NCBI RefSeq assembly: GCF_900116375.1
Contig: NZ_UETB01000023.1
Span: 1 to 32,905 of the forward strand
Direction: 5' to 3'
Length of the DNA: 32,905 nucleotides
Source of the DNA: Georgenia satyanarayanai
GTDB lineage: Bacteria; Actinomycetota; Actinomycetes; Actinomycetales; Actinomycetaceae
The position numbers and the translations under genes were made by a program. This document shows positions 1 to 6,902 of this stretch, piece after piece (the first letter of the stretch is position 1; every line of letters starts with the position of its first letter). The notes beneath the pieces were generated by a model. That model searched no databases, was not told where the DNA came from, and saw only the letters and a program-made list of their open reading frames with translations.

Positions 1-188
1 TCACGGGTGACGGTGTCACGCGCGACGCCCTCGCAGCCGCAGCGCCGGCACCACTCATCGGGCTCCACGACTCGGCATGCCAGGACCGCGCGATCCGGCT
101 CGAGCCGCTGCCCGATGACTTCGAGGCCGAGCTCGTCCAGGCGTGCGAACGTGGTCAGGTCAGGGCGAGCGAAGGTAGCGTCAGACAC
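1..188 (-). CDS. ISL3-family transposase, N-terminal part, cut by the window edge
   Basis: Read on the minus strand from a GTG at 188, this gives a protein beginning SDATFARPDLTTFARLDELG, followed by a zinc-finger-like CRRCGCEG. This is the N-terminal layout of actinobacterial ISL3 transposases: a short lead, then a Cys-rich DNA-binding domain. The frame is also open upstream to two ATGs at 230 and 227, but the GTG matches the usual family start better. The DDE catalytic domain would lie to the left of base 1 and is not visible. A likely terminal inverted repeat lies about 120 bp upstream of the start. The family assignment rests on recognised sequence style, not on a search. Confidence 0.6.
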   Translation of the reverse strand, partial: MSDATFARPDLTTFARLDELGLEVIGQRLEPDRAVLACRVVEPDEWCRRCGCEGVARDTVTR

Positions 189-305
189 GTCGAGGTCTTC
201 CCGATGGGTTGGCGTAGGAACCCCCATCATCGGAAGACCTCGACCCCTACCCGGCCCCCGACACGCCACTTCGCGCTGGGCGCCCGGCCGACACCGCCTC
301 TACAC

Positions 306-323
306 CCTCATTCCGGAAGAGCC
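306..323. repeat. Probable terminal inverted repeat of the ISL3 element
   Basis: On the minus strand this reads GGCTCTTCCGGAATGAGG, the kind of end carried by ISL3 elements (GGCTCTTC...). It lies outside the 5' end of the transposase and marks the right boundary of the insertion. The partner repeat and the expected 8-bp target duplication are outside the window, so the boundary is inferred. Confidence 0.5.
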
Positions 324-856
324 CCATTGGCGGTGGGGCTGCCGTCTGTTGCTCGTGGTGACCGTTCTGCGGCGCGCGAGGCTCGGACCGCCGCCGCCAT
401 ATCTCGTTCGGCGGGCCGGTCGAGTATTGCCGAAGTAGCACTGGCCGACTCCAGCTGGAAGCGGTCCGCTGCACCGTGAAGGGCCTCCAGGGCACTTATC
501 TCCGCGGGCACGACGACGGCATTGGGGATGATCACCTCGGCCGGGGGGGATGACACGCTCACGGGAGCAGCCACGAATGCCACAGCGCCCAAGGCGGAGG
601 TAAGTGACGTCAGCGCACCGCGCCGTCGAAAGGGCCGGCGACGAGTACGCAGGTCCTTCCTGTGTACTCGCTGTGGCGGCTCGGACCTCACGGCCTGCGC
701 ACGACTCGTGTCGGAACCGCGGTGCAGGTCCCGCCTGCGCGGATGCTCGACCGCCACTGCGGGGCCTGCCGCCCCTTCATTCACTTGTTGGCTCGCCTGG
801 CGCAGCTGACGACGAGTAGGACGCAGTCCCTGCGCTGGCATGTGAGGCACGCTCAA
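308..856 (-). CDS. Secreted or membrane-anchored protein, C-terminus cut off by the ISL3 insertion
   Basis: A 182-codon frame. It has a basic, low-complexity N-terminal cytoplasmic stretch (residues 1-80, with RRQLRQASQQ near residue 15), one hydrophobic segment (about 81-98, ending AAPVSV) and an Ala/Ser-rich exported part. Cytoplasmic leaders of this style precede cell-wall hydrolases and M23 peptidases in actinobacteria, but no catalytic domain remains. The last codons (ALPE, stop at 308-310) lie inside the ISL3 terminal repeat, so the natural 3' end has been displaced by the insertion. The start could also be the ATG at 841. Function of the intact protein is unknown. Confidence 0.5.
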   Translation of the reverse strand: MSVPHMPAQGLRPTRRQLRQASQQVNEGAAGPAVAVEHPRRRDLHRGSDTSRAQAVRSEPPQRVHRKDLRTRRRPFRRRGALTSLTSALGAVAFVAAPVSVSSPPAEVIIPNAVVVPAEISALEALHGAADRFQLESASATSAILDRPAERDMAAAVRASRAAERSPRATDGSPTANGALPE

Positions 857-862
857 GAAGCT

Positions 863-893
863 CCTTCTGCGGACACAGCACGGCCGCAGAAGG
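863..893. other. 10-bp hairpin upstream of the truncated secreted-protein gene
   Basis: CCTTCTGCGG (863-872) and CCGCAGAAGG (884-893) are perfect inverted copies with an 11-nt loop. The hairpin lies just upstream of the minus-strand start at 856, so it would sit in the 5' leader, as an attenuator or protein-binding site. No U-run follows it on either strand. I looked for ydaO-type (c-di-AMP) riboswitch landmarks, which often precede such genes, and did not find them. Confidence 0.4.
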
Positions 894-975
894 CCGGGCG
901 AGATCTCACGGGCGGTTCAGTCTGAGCACCACGTTACGTTCGGTTCAGCGCCCGAAGTGACAGCCTCCCGATCTC

Positions 976-991
976 TTCATTGAACCTTCAC
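976..991 (+). promoter_or_regulatory. Putative response-regulator box (TTCAT-N6-TTCAC)
   Basis: TTCATTGAACCTTCAC: two TTCA(T/C) half-sites 11 bp apart, one helical turn, as in OmpR/PhoB-family operators. It matches four other sites in the window (6557, 20554, 23777, 29913). Here it lies about 120 bp before the truncated minus-strand gene starting at 856, with the half-sites on the opposite strand. It also overlaps an inverted repeat (CCGAAGTGA 952-960 / TCACTTCGG 988-996). Its target gene is unclear because both flanks are degraded. Confidence 0.35.
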
Positions 992-1107
992 TTCGGTGTC
1001 GTAGTCCGCCCACGCCGCAAACCTGATGACACCGCAACTGATTCTCGCCACCGAGACGAAGGAGCCACGCGACAGGAACAGAAAACGAGCGTCACACACG
1101 GTGGCGG

Positions 1108-1433
1108 GCGCTGGATGCGCGAGTCGTCGCCCGCTACCGGGACCGCTGGTCCATCACCACCACCGACCCACTTGGGCCACAGGTGGAGGAAGGTCTCAGG
1201 GGGACGACTACAGCGCCGCAGGCGCGGCGCTAGCCACGATGCGGGCCGCCACACGTGACGGGCGAGTCCTCGTCACGGCGTCGGAGCATGAGCATGAACC
1301 CGAGCTCGCTTCTGTGGAGCGCCTCGCCCAAGCTCGCGAGAGGCTCTCCCCGGCGACAGCAGCAGGGCCGCCAACGTCGGCGGGACCACCCGCCCCCCGC
1401 GGTGCCCCCAGCCGCGGCGGTCCTCAGCTGTAA
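1108..1433 (+). pseudogene. Degenerate stretch, possibly the tail of a MobF/TraA-type relaxase
   Basis: Two short frames follow one another with a shift between them. One reads ALDARVVARYRDRWSITTTD and stops at 1231-1233. The other, before 1433, contains SAAGAALATMRAATRDGR. The ARYRDRW-type and AALATMR-type segments resemble C-terminal parts of actinobacterial relaxases, but the resemblance is weak and from memory. No start codon, ribosome-binding site or full domain is present. The rest of the roughly 700 bp between 860 and 1568 shows no convincing gene, and the long minus-strand frame here has no recognisable domain. Confidence 0.2.
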
Positions 1434-1568
1434 CCCACCGCTGGCTCGTCGGGACCGCCTGGCTGGCCCTTGAAGCGCGGGATGAGCAACCATCAGCCTT
1501 GCGACTTTCCCGGGTTTGTGGATAGATTCGCAGTGGTTTTTAGGTCGCTTCGCGCGTAGTGTTTCGGC

Positions 1569-1946
1569 ATGAGATCCAATGTGGTTGCCACGCACGCCGA
1601 CGCCACCAGGCTCGACATCCACGACCTGGTGCGGATACTCAACGAGAACGTGGGCACCTCGGTCGTGCAGGCGATGACCGGCACCAAAGACCGGGGCCAG
1701 CCCGCCAGGTGGGCCCGCCCCGACGGCCCCGAGCCGCATCTGAAGACCGTCAACCAGCTGCGACGGGGCTACCGCGTTTGGCACCTCATGGCGCAGGCGG
1801 AAGGGCCTGACGTCGCCCTGACCTGGCTGGTAGGCGCCAACCCGCGCCTCGGGGAGACGACCCCCGTTTCCGCGGTGCGCGACCTCAAGAGCGCCGAGGT
1901 CATCGGCGCCGCCTTGGCCTTCATCGACGGCTCCCCGGCGGCGTGA
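1569..1946 (+). CDS. Xre/MbcA/ParS-type antitoxin
   Basis: 125 aa. The N-terminal half (about 10-65) would be the DNA-binding region. The C-terminal half, with LVGANPRLGETTPVSAVRDL and a final helix (EVIGAALAFIDG), matches the MbcA/ParS/Xre toxin-binding domain, which contains a conserved NPRLG-like turn. Such proteins neutralise RES-domain NAD+-consuming toxins and repress their own operon. The stop overlaps the GTG of a RES-like frame (GTGA at 1943-1946), the usual antitoxin-toxin coupling. No clear Shine-Dalgarno precedes the ATG, so a leaderless message is possible. The antitoxin is intact while its partner is broken. Confidence 0.7.
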   Translation: MRSNVVATHADATRLDIHDLVRILNENVGTSVVQAMTGTKDRGQPARWARPDGPEPHLKTVNQLRRGYRVWHLMAQAEGPDVALTWLVGANPRLGETTPVSAVRDLKSAEVIGAALAFIDGSPAA

Positions 1947-2330
1947 GCACCGCTCCACGTTCCCGGGTTTGTCCCCGCACCGGGGCTCTATCTCGTCCCG
2001 CACGCCGGACAGGACGGGTGGCGCGTCGCCCAGGAGCCTTACACCCGCTCGGGCGAGATCCTGGCCGTGCGCGTCAACGAGCACGTCGGACCGCTCCCTG
2101 CGGAGCTGCCCGACCGGCGCGGCCGCGCTTCGACACCATCGGGCGCACCGTCTATTTCGCCGAGCGGGCCACCACCGCGTTTCTCTAGGACTTCCGGGCC
2201 GCCCGAGTCGCCCTGCAGGCCCGACGCTGACGCCATCGGCATGAGCGTGGAGGACTACATCACCGCGGTCCGCGATCAGGCCGTAGCCCACGGCCGCGAA
2301 CACCCGTGGGCGTCAGCTCGGCGGGAGTGA
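1943..2330 (+). pseudogene. Broken RES-domain toxin
   Basis: Pieces of one protein are spread over two frames. PGLYLVPHAGQDGWRVAQEP through VGPLPAELPDRRGR reads in the frame of 2067. RFDTIGRTVYFAERATTAF, the signature region of RES toxins, reads in the frame of 1943 and runs into a TAG at 2186-2188. DADAIGMSVEDYITAVRDQA reads again in the frame of 2067. At least two frameshifts and a stop separate these blocks, and the C-terminal half is missing. Intact members degrade NAD+ (MbcT/ParT type). Position directly after the antitoxin supports the assignment. The copy cannot make an active toxin as read. Confidence 0.6.
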
Positions 2331-2736
2331 GGCGCTCGTCGCGCTCCACGCCTCTCGCCGTTCGAGCTGCGGTAGCAGTTCGGGGATGGGGACGTGCGGA
2401 CGACTTCTGGGAGGCAGCCGCGCAGGCCCTGGCTCCGGCGTGGGAGTCCCTCGGTTTTCAGCGGCTCGGTAGGCACCTCCTCGCGCTCGACCCGGCCACG
2501 ACCCGCGCTGGACCACGCGATGGCCGCCTTGGGCGCGCAGCTCAACGCTGCATAACCCCAGCGCGCCGGCTGCCTTGCTCTCGGAGCGGCATCCGGCTCC
2601 CATCACCAGGTCATCCACCACGGTAACGGCGTAATAGCGGCATTACCTACCCCGGGCAGTGCGATTGGAGGCGGGCTTTCGCTAATGAAAACGTGATTGA
2701 CGTCGATAGAGGCGGTAGACGACGAACGGAGCATCG
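2331..2736. other. Non-coding or decayed stretch before the M15 peptidase
   Basis: About 400 bp with no convincing gene on either strand. Short open stretches exist (for example one containing DDFWEAAAQALAPAWESLGF near 2400-2465) but lack starts, ribosome-binding sites and recognisable motifs. They may be further debris of the toxin region. The last 100 bp before 2737 becomes AT-richer and presumably holds the promoter of the peptidase gene, but I could not assign -35 and -10 boxes with confidence. Confidence 0.4.
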
Positions 2737-3333
2737 ATGGACGGGATCCTCGCCATCTCTCAGCGCATCGCGCAGATCGAGGCGACCCTTAGCCTGATCT
2801 CGGTCCCGCGCGTACGGCCAGGCGCAGGCTCTGGCACGGCATTCTCCGAGGTCCTTGCCAGCGCCGTCGCCGACACTGCCCCGACTGTGGCCGCAGGAGC
2901 GTCCAACCTTGGAGGGTCTGGGTTCCGGGTCAACGGCGACGGTGTGCCGGTCGATCTCGCGGCGCACGGCAACGGCCGCATCCCGCGTGAGGCTCTCGAA
3001 CCGGTGGGCGCCACCGGCCACCGACTCTGGGCGCCCGCCGCCCGGTCGTTCGAGAGGCTCCTGTCGGCAGCTGCGGCCGAGGGCGTAGCCATCGGCGTCA
3101 CGGACTCCTACCGCTCTTACGACGTGCAGGTTGACGTCGTGCGGCGCAAGGGCCTGTACTCGCAGGGCGGCCTGGGCGCCAAGCCGGGCACCAGCCAGCA
3201 CGGCTGGGGAATGGCCGTGGACCTGGACCTGGACGCATCAGCGCAGGCATGGATGCGCACAAACGCCGCACGCTTCGGGTTCGTCGAGGACACCCCGCGC
3301 GAGCCTTGGCACTGGGCGTTTCAACCCTCCTGA
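2737..3333 (+). CDS. M15-family D-alanyl-D-alanine carboxypeptidase (VanY-like)
   Basis: 198 aa. A zinc peptidase that would trim D-Ala from peptidoglycan stem peptides. The M15 zinc site is complete: H155 and D162 in SQHGWGMAVDLDLD, and H192 in EPWHW, with E189 as catalytic base. TDSYRSYDVQ (122-131) is the conserved substrate-side motif. The N-terminal 60 residues have a helix with an MDGI-type start and a linker, but no clear signal peptide or anchor, so export is uncertain. Start ATG 2737 is preceded by an ACGGAG-like ribosome-binding site. A strong hairpin at 3391 separates it from the two-component genes, so it is probably a single-gene unit. Confidence 0.8.
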   Translation: MDGILAISQRIAQIEATLSLISVPRVRPGAGSGTAFSEVLASAVADTAPTVAAGASNLGGSGFRVNGDGVPVDLAAHGNGRIPREALEPVGATGHRLWAPAARSFERLLSAAAAEGVAIGVTDSYRSYDVQVDVVRRKGLYSQGGLGAKPGTSQHGWGMAVDLDLDASAQAWMRTNAARFGFVEDTPREPWHWAFQPS

Positions 3334-3390
3334 CGCTGGGAGATGCACCCAGGCGCGAGAGCAGCCGCGATGCTCACGCCCTGTACGGAC

Positions 3391-3442
3391 GCGTCTGGCA
3401 TCCAGGGCAACTCGCGCGTCGAGTAGCCGCCCTGGCAGACGC
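3391..3442. terminator. Long interrupted hairpin between the peptidase and the response regulator
   Basis: GCGTCTG (3391-3397) pairs with CAGACGC (3436-3442), and CCAGGGC (3402-3408) pairs with GCCCTGG (3429-3435), leaving a 4-nt bulge. An inner CTCG/CGAG pair extends the stem. The structure is strong but has no U-tract, as is common for actinobacterial terminators. It could also be a structured leader of the regulator mRNA, whose ATG is 53 bp downstream. Confidence 0.55.
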
Positions 3443-3494
3443 TTGTGCCGCGAGCCTGATACCGATGGCCACGCCAGCAGTGAGAATGAGGGAC

Positions 3495-4208
3495 ATGACT
3501 TCTGCCCCTACTGATGTGAACCTGCCCCGCGTGCTCGTCGTCGATGACGAAGCCCCACTGGCCCGACTGGTCGCCGGCTACCTGGAACGGCACGGCTTCG
3601 AGGTCCAGGTCACCGGAGACGGCAGCGACGCGATCGCTCGGGCCCGCCAGTGGCACCCGGGCGTGATCGTCCTCGACCTCGGGCTCCCCGGCGCCGACGG
3701 CATCGAGGTCTGCCGCACGGTGCGCACGTTCTCCGACTGCTACATCATCATGCTCACCGCCCGCGTGGAGGAGGTCGACAAGCTCATCGGCCTTTCCGTC
3801 GGCGCCGATGACTACGTCACCAAACCCTTCAGCCCACGCGAGCTCGTCGCCCGGGTGCGGGCCATGCTGCGCCGCCCACGCCAGGACACCGGCCCGCACG
3901 GCGCCGGCGCGTCGTTCGGGCCGTTGAGCATCGACGTCCTGGGCCGCGAGGCGTTCATCGACGGGGAGCCCGTGGCGCTGACCCGCACCGAGTTCGACGT
4001 CCTCGCCGCCCTCGCGTCCCGCCCCAACATGGCCTTCTCCCGCCGTCAGCTCATCGAGACGGTGTGGGGACCGGGCTGGGTGGGCGATGAGCACCTCGTC
4101 GACGTCCACATCGCCCACCTGCGGCGCAAGCTCGGGGATGACGCCTCCGCGCCCAAGTTCGTCAGGACGGTGCGCGGGGTGGGATACCGGATGGGCAGCG
4201 GGCAGTGA
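3495..4208 (+). CDS. OmpR/PhoB-family response regulator
   Basis: 237 aa. Receiver domain at about 11-125: acidic pair D17/D18, phospho-acceptor D61 in VIVLDLGLPG, T88 and K110 in YVTKPFSP. Winged-helix DNA-binding domain at about 140-235: LTRTEFDVLAAL, then the recognition region HLVDVHIAHLRRKLG and VRTVRGVGYRM. The frame is open further upstream to 3249, but the receiver begins only after 3495, and GAGGG precedes this ATG. Its stop overlaps the kinase start by 4 bp (GTGA), so the two are translationally coupled. Regulators of this family bind 11-bp-spaced direct repeats; five such repeats in the window are candidate targets. The metal-gene context suggests envelope or copper stress as the signal. 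Confidence 0.93.
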   Translation: MTSAPTDVNLPRVLVVDDEAPLARLVAGYLERHGFEVQVTGDGSDAIARARQWHPGVIVLDLGLPGADGIEVCRTVRTFSDCYIIMLTARVEEVDKLIGLSVGADDYVTKPFSPRELVARVRAMLRRPRQDTGPHGAGASFGPLSIDVLGREAFIDGEPVALTRTEFDVLAALASRPNMAFSRRQLIETVWGPGWVGDEHLVDVHIAHLRRKLGDDASAPKFVRTVRGVGYRMGSGQ

Positions 4209-5347
4209 GCCCCGCACCGCGCCGCCGGTGGGGTCTCGGCGCCCGGCTCCTCGCCGCGATCGTCGCGGTGATCCTCGTGGCTGCCGGCACCGCATGGGCG
4301 GTCGCCTCGGCCATCGGCCCGGAGATCTTCCACGACCACATGCTGATGGCCCAGCCCTCGGACTCCTCGGTCATCACCCACGCCGAGGAGGCCTTCACCA
4401 GCGCGTGGAGGCTGGCTTTGTCGCTCGCGCTGCTGGCCGCCCTCCTGACCTCGGTGGCTGTCAGTGTGTTCCTCACCCGGCGCATCGCCAGGTCCCTGGA
4501 ACGGGTGCGGCAGGCCGCCGCCCAGGTCGCCAGCGGTGACTACGCCGCTCGCGTCCCCGAGGTGCACATGGGCGCCGAGTTCGACGACCTCGCCGGCGCG
4601 TTCAACACCATGGCCGCCGACCTCGGGGAGATCGAACAGACCCGCACCCGCATGCTCGGCGACCTCGCCCACGAGATGCGCACCCCGGTCGCCACGCTCG
4701 ACGGCTACCTCGAGGGCATCCTCGACGGTGTCGTGAAGGCCGACGAACCCACGCTGGGGATGCTCCGCGAGCAGGCCACCCGCCTGGCCCGCCTCGCCCA
4801 GGACATCACCCTGGTCACCGCCGCCGGGGAGGGACGCCTGAGCATGCACTGGCAGCCCCTCCAGGTCGGTGCGCTGATCGAGGACGCCGCCGCGCAGGCC
4901 ACCGCCAGGTTCACCGACAAGGGCGTCGAGCTGAGGGTCGAGGCCACCGAGGAGGCCCGCCAGACGGTGCTCACGGCCGACCCCGACCGGCTCGGCCAGG
5001 TCCTGACTAACCTGCTGGACAACGCCGTGCGGCACACCCCCGGCGGTGGCCGGGTGCAGCTCGGCGCACAGCGCACCGGGTCCACGCTGCGCCTGACGGT
5101 GCGCGACAGCGGCAGCGGAATCACCGCCGAGCACCTACCGCACCTCTTTGAGCGCTTCTACCGCGCCGACGCGGCCCGGGACCGCGCCCACGGCGGGTCA
5201 GGCATCGGGCTCGCCATCGTCCACTCCATCGTCCACGCCCACGGGGGTGCGGTGACCGCGACCAGCGCCGGCCCAGGCCACGGCGCTGCCTTCACCGTCG
5301 AGCTGCCCGTCGACGCCGCGCAACGGCCGCAGTCCCGCTCAACCTAA
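4205..5347 (+). CDS. Sensor histidine kinase, HAMP type, partner of the upstream regulator
   Basis: 380 aa. Two transmembrane helices (about 13-36 and 68-90) flank a very short extracytoplasmic loop (37-67). A HAMP domain follows (about 90-145). The HisKA H-box LAHEMRTP places the phospho-accepting H156. The HATPase has an N-box with N273 (TNLLDNAVRHT), a G1 box DSGSG (301-305), an F-box (FERFYR) and a G2 box GGSGIGLAIV (330-339). The loop contains FHDHMLM (42-48) and another His near 59; clustered His and Met are typical of Cu(I)/Ag(I) binding, so direct metal sensing is plausible but inferred. Starts at GTG 4205, overlapping the regulator. The 3' end overlaps the convergent small gene by 9 bp. 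Confidence 0.92.
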   Translation: MSPAPRRRWGLGARLLAAIVAVILVAAGTAWAVASAIGPEIFHDHMLMAQPSDSSVITHAEEAFTSAWRLALSLALLAALLTSVAVSVFLTRRIARSLERVRQAAAQVASGDYAARVPEVHMGAEFDDLAGAFNTMAADLGEIEQTRTRMLGDLAHEMRTPVATLDGYLEGILDGVVKADEPTLGMLREQATRLARLAQDITLVTAAGEGRLSMHWQPLQVGALIEDAAAQATARFTDKGVELRVEATEEARQTVLTADPDRLGQVLTNLLDNAVRHTPGGGRVQLGAQRTGSTLRLTVRDSGSGITAEHLPHLFERFYRADAARDRAHGGSGIGLAIVHSIVHAHGGAVTATSAGPGHGAAFTVELPVDAAQRPQSRST

Positions 5348-5509
5348 CGGCGTGGTCTCCTTGGCAACTGTCTGCTCTACCAGCTCGGGGGCCGATCGAG
5401 TCTCGTCCCGGGCCTCGACGCCGGGAAAGAGAGCCCTGATGGCCCACACGCCTAGGGCAATGAAGACTAGGCAGATCGTGAGAAGCAGTATCCAAACGTC
5501 GATGTCCAT
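5339..5509 (-). CDS. Small single-pass membrane protein, function unknown
   Basis: 56 aa from ATG 5509 (MDIDVWILLLTICLVFIALG...). One hydrophobic helix (about 4-28) is followed by a charged cytoplasmic or external tail of 28 residues rich in Glu and Thr. GGAGG lies at proper spacing before this ATG, so the longer form starting at 5539 is less likely. It follows the Lgt-like gene by 26 bp on the same strand and is probably co-transcribed with it. Its stop overlaps the last codons of the histidine kinase tail to tail. I do not recognise a family. It could be an accessory subunit of the acyltransferase-like protein. Confidence 0.6.
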   Translation of the reverse strand: MDIDVWILLLTICLVFIALGVWAIRALFPGVEARDETRSAPELVEQTVAKETTPLG

Positions 5510-5535
5510 GACGAGTCCTCCCTTTCCCGAGCCGA

Positions 5536-6315
5536 TCACCTGACGGGTTCAGGCACGCCCGGCTCGAGGGCCACGTGGACCACAGACCGTTGCTGAGTGC
5601 CGCTGCGAACGATCAGGACGACGCCGACGGCGACGCTGAGCAGCGCCCACAGCTGGGGTTGGGTCAGGCCAAGGACCACCGGATCGTTGATCCGCAGGAA
5701 CTCCACCAGGAAACGCGACAGGCCTGACAGGCCCAGATACGCCCCGAAGACGGCCAATGGCGCCCACCGCCGGACAAGCACCACCAGGACTGCGGCGATA
5801 ACCGCTGCGAGGATCGCCTCATACAGCGGGGTGGGATGGACGGGCACATCGGTGGCGACCACACCCGAGGGGAAGGCCATCCCCCATGGCAGGTCGGTGG
5901 GACGCCCGTAGGTTCCATCACCACTGACGAAGCAGCCCAGGCGGCCGATGCCGTAGGCCACCGTCAGGGGTACGGCGACTGCCCCAGCGACGACATCGAC
6001 CGGCAGCTGGTGGCGCCGGATGACGACCAGGGCCGCAATGACGCCCCCCACCAGGCCTCCGTACCAGGTGAAGCCCATCCCGCCCAGGTCGTGCATGGTG
6101 ATGGCGGGGTACTGCTCGAGCAGGTAGTAGACCTTCGCGCCGACGAACCCCCAGACCGTGGCCCACAGCACCAGCGCGTGGGCGGAGTCCTTCTTCAGGC
6201 CCCGCCGTTCGAAGGCCCGACCCAGCAGCCACGCAGCAACCAGGGCAGCGGCCGCCTTGCTCACTCCGTAACTTTGAACATCGATCCCGAGGATCGTGAA
6301 CAACACCGGACGCAC
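5536..6315 (-). CDS. Lgt-like prolipoprotein diacylglyceryl transferase family protein, divergent active site
   Basis: 259 aa from GTG 6315, chosen because GGGGAG lies just upstream and VRPVLFTILGIDVQSYGV is the usual Lgt N-terminus; an ATG at 6342 would add 9 residues. Multi-pass membrane protein with Lgt landmarks: the YGGLVGG loop (Y85), GRLGCF (R125, C128), the GDGTYG stretch, HPTPLYE (160-166) and RFLVEFLR (201-208). True Lgt enzymes transfer diacylglycerol from phosphatidylglycerol to lipobox Cys. In E. coli Lgt the corresponding positions, as I recall them, are H103, N146 and E151; here they are Tyr, Cys and Asp. This divergent subfamily is often seen near metal-resistance genes. Its reaction may therefore differ from that of housekeeping Lgt. 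An Lnt gene occurs at 21.6-23.3 kb of the same island. Confidence 0.8.
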   Translation of the reverse strand: MRPVLFTILGIDVQSYGVSKAAAALVAAWLLGRAFERRGLKKDSAHALVLWATVWGFVGAKVYYLLEQYPAITMHDLGGMGFTWYGGLVGGVIAALVVIRRHQLPVDVVAGAVAVPLTVAYGIGRLGCFVSGDGTYGRPTDLPWGMAFPSGVVATDVPVHPTPLYEAILAAVIAAVLVVLVRRWAPLAVFGAYLGLSGLSRFLVEFLRINDPVVLGLTQPQLWALLSVAVGVVLIVRSGTQQRSVVHVALEPGVPEPVR

Positions 6316-6556
6316 GCTCTCCCCAATCCTCGTGTGACGCATCGCCAGGTCAGCCGGCGGCGTCTTTCACACCACGATGACCAACGTTCACGAAGAAGGC
6401 GTGCGCTGTTAGATGAAGGTTTGCTTAAGGCAGTGAGCGCACGCTTCCGATAGCGAAGCGCAGGAGTGTCGCCTAGCTGGGAGACCTCAAACATTGGGGA
6501 TCTGGCCGTGGCCTGGTGTACCGCTCCCCCGGTTCCCAGCCGCCGCACCACCGGTC

Positions 6557-6572
6557 TTCATGGATTCTTCAT
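6557..6572 (+). promoter_or_regulatory. Putative response-regulator box before the main copper operon
   Basis: TTCATGGATTCTTCAT: direct TTCAT repeats 11 bp apart. The second half-site ends 79 bp before the GTG of the first gene (6651). The nearly identical box at 29913 ends at the same distance from its downstream start (30007). It lies 47 bp upstream of the CsoR-type operator, so the operon would integrate two inputs. The rest of the 335-bp gap between 6315 and 6651 contains no gene that I can support. Confidence 0.5.
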
Positions 6573-6606
6573 CATCCCTGCAGCGGTATGGACACATGTC
6601 GGTGAT

Positions 6607-6635
6607 TGGGTAGTACCCATACCCAGCATGGGTAT
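6607..6635. promoter_or_regulatory. CsoR-type operator before the main copper operon
   Basis: ATACCCAGCATGGGTAT (6619-6635) is a perfect 6-5-6 inverted repeat. It overlaps by one base a second palindrome, TGGGTAGTACCCA (6607-6619). TACCC/GGGTA arms are the known core of CsoR operators (G-tract/C-tract sites). The site lies just before the GAAGGAG ribosome-binding site of the 6651 gene, where a bound repressor would block transcription. CsoR itself is encoded in this operon at 10063, implying Cu(I)-relieved autoregulation. The same 17-bp architecture recurs at 29832. Confidence 0.8.
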
Positions 6636-6650
6636 AGAAGGAGCGGGACT

Positions 6651-6899
6651 GTGAAGACAAAGGTGTACCCGGTGTGGGGGCTGACCTGTGAGGTGTGCCT
6701 GGCTCGGTTGCTGGAGCGGGTGCGCCACCTGGCCGGTTTGAGGACCGTCGCGCTCGATCTGGTCAGAGATGGCGAGTCGCGTCTGGCGCTCACCGCCAGC
6801 CCCGCCCTCCCGCCGCAGGTCGTCCGTGCCGCGGTCGAGGACGCCGGGTTCTCCCTGTCCGCCCCGGCTGCCGAGTCAGCCGCATCTACGGAGGTGTGA
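6651..6899 (+). CDS. HMA-domain copper chaperone-like protein (CopZ type)
   Basis: 82 aa from GTG 6651, preceded by GAAGGAG. It follows the ferredoxin-like HMA pattern: VYPVWGLTCEVCLARLLERV with a CxxC pair (C13, C16) in place of the usual GMTCxxC, then VRHLAGLRTVALDLV, and a last strand/helix ending VEDAGF. Such proteins carry Cu(I) to P1B ATPases and to CsoR. It is first in the operon and only 3 bp before the giant ATPase, which itself lacks an N-terminal HMA domain, so the two probably work as a pair. A variant motif (GLTC rather than GMTC) is the only oddity. Confidence 0.8.
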   Translation: MKTKVYPVWGLTCEVCLARLLERVRHLAGLRTVALDLVRDGESRLALTASPALPPQVVRAAVEDAGFSLSAPAAESAASTEV

Positions 6900-6902
6900 G
6901 TC

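Noticed and set aside
857-1020. Possible ydaO-type riboswitch in the leader of the truncated secreted-protein gene
   Set aside because: The conserved GGGGACC and CCCGUCAGCUAACC-like elements are absent; only simple inverted repeats are present.
1230-2303. 357-codon minus-strand open frame
   Set aside because: It overlaps the antitoxin and toxin remnant on the opposite strand and its translation has the shadow-type composition.
6373-6440. Another response-regulator box before the Lgt-like gene
   Set aside because: On the minus strand there is only one good half-site (TTCAT); the position 11 bp away reads TTAAG.
6261-6551. Minus-strand 96-codon frame containing the Lgt start
   Set aside because: Arg/Ser-rich translation with no domain, overlapping the promoter and the lgt start in another frame.
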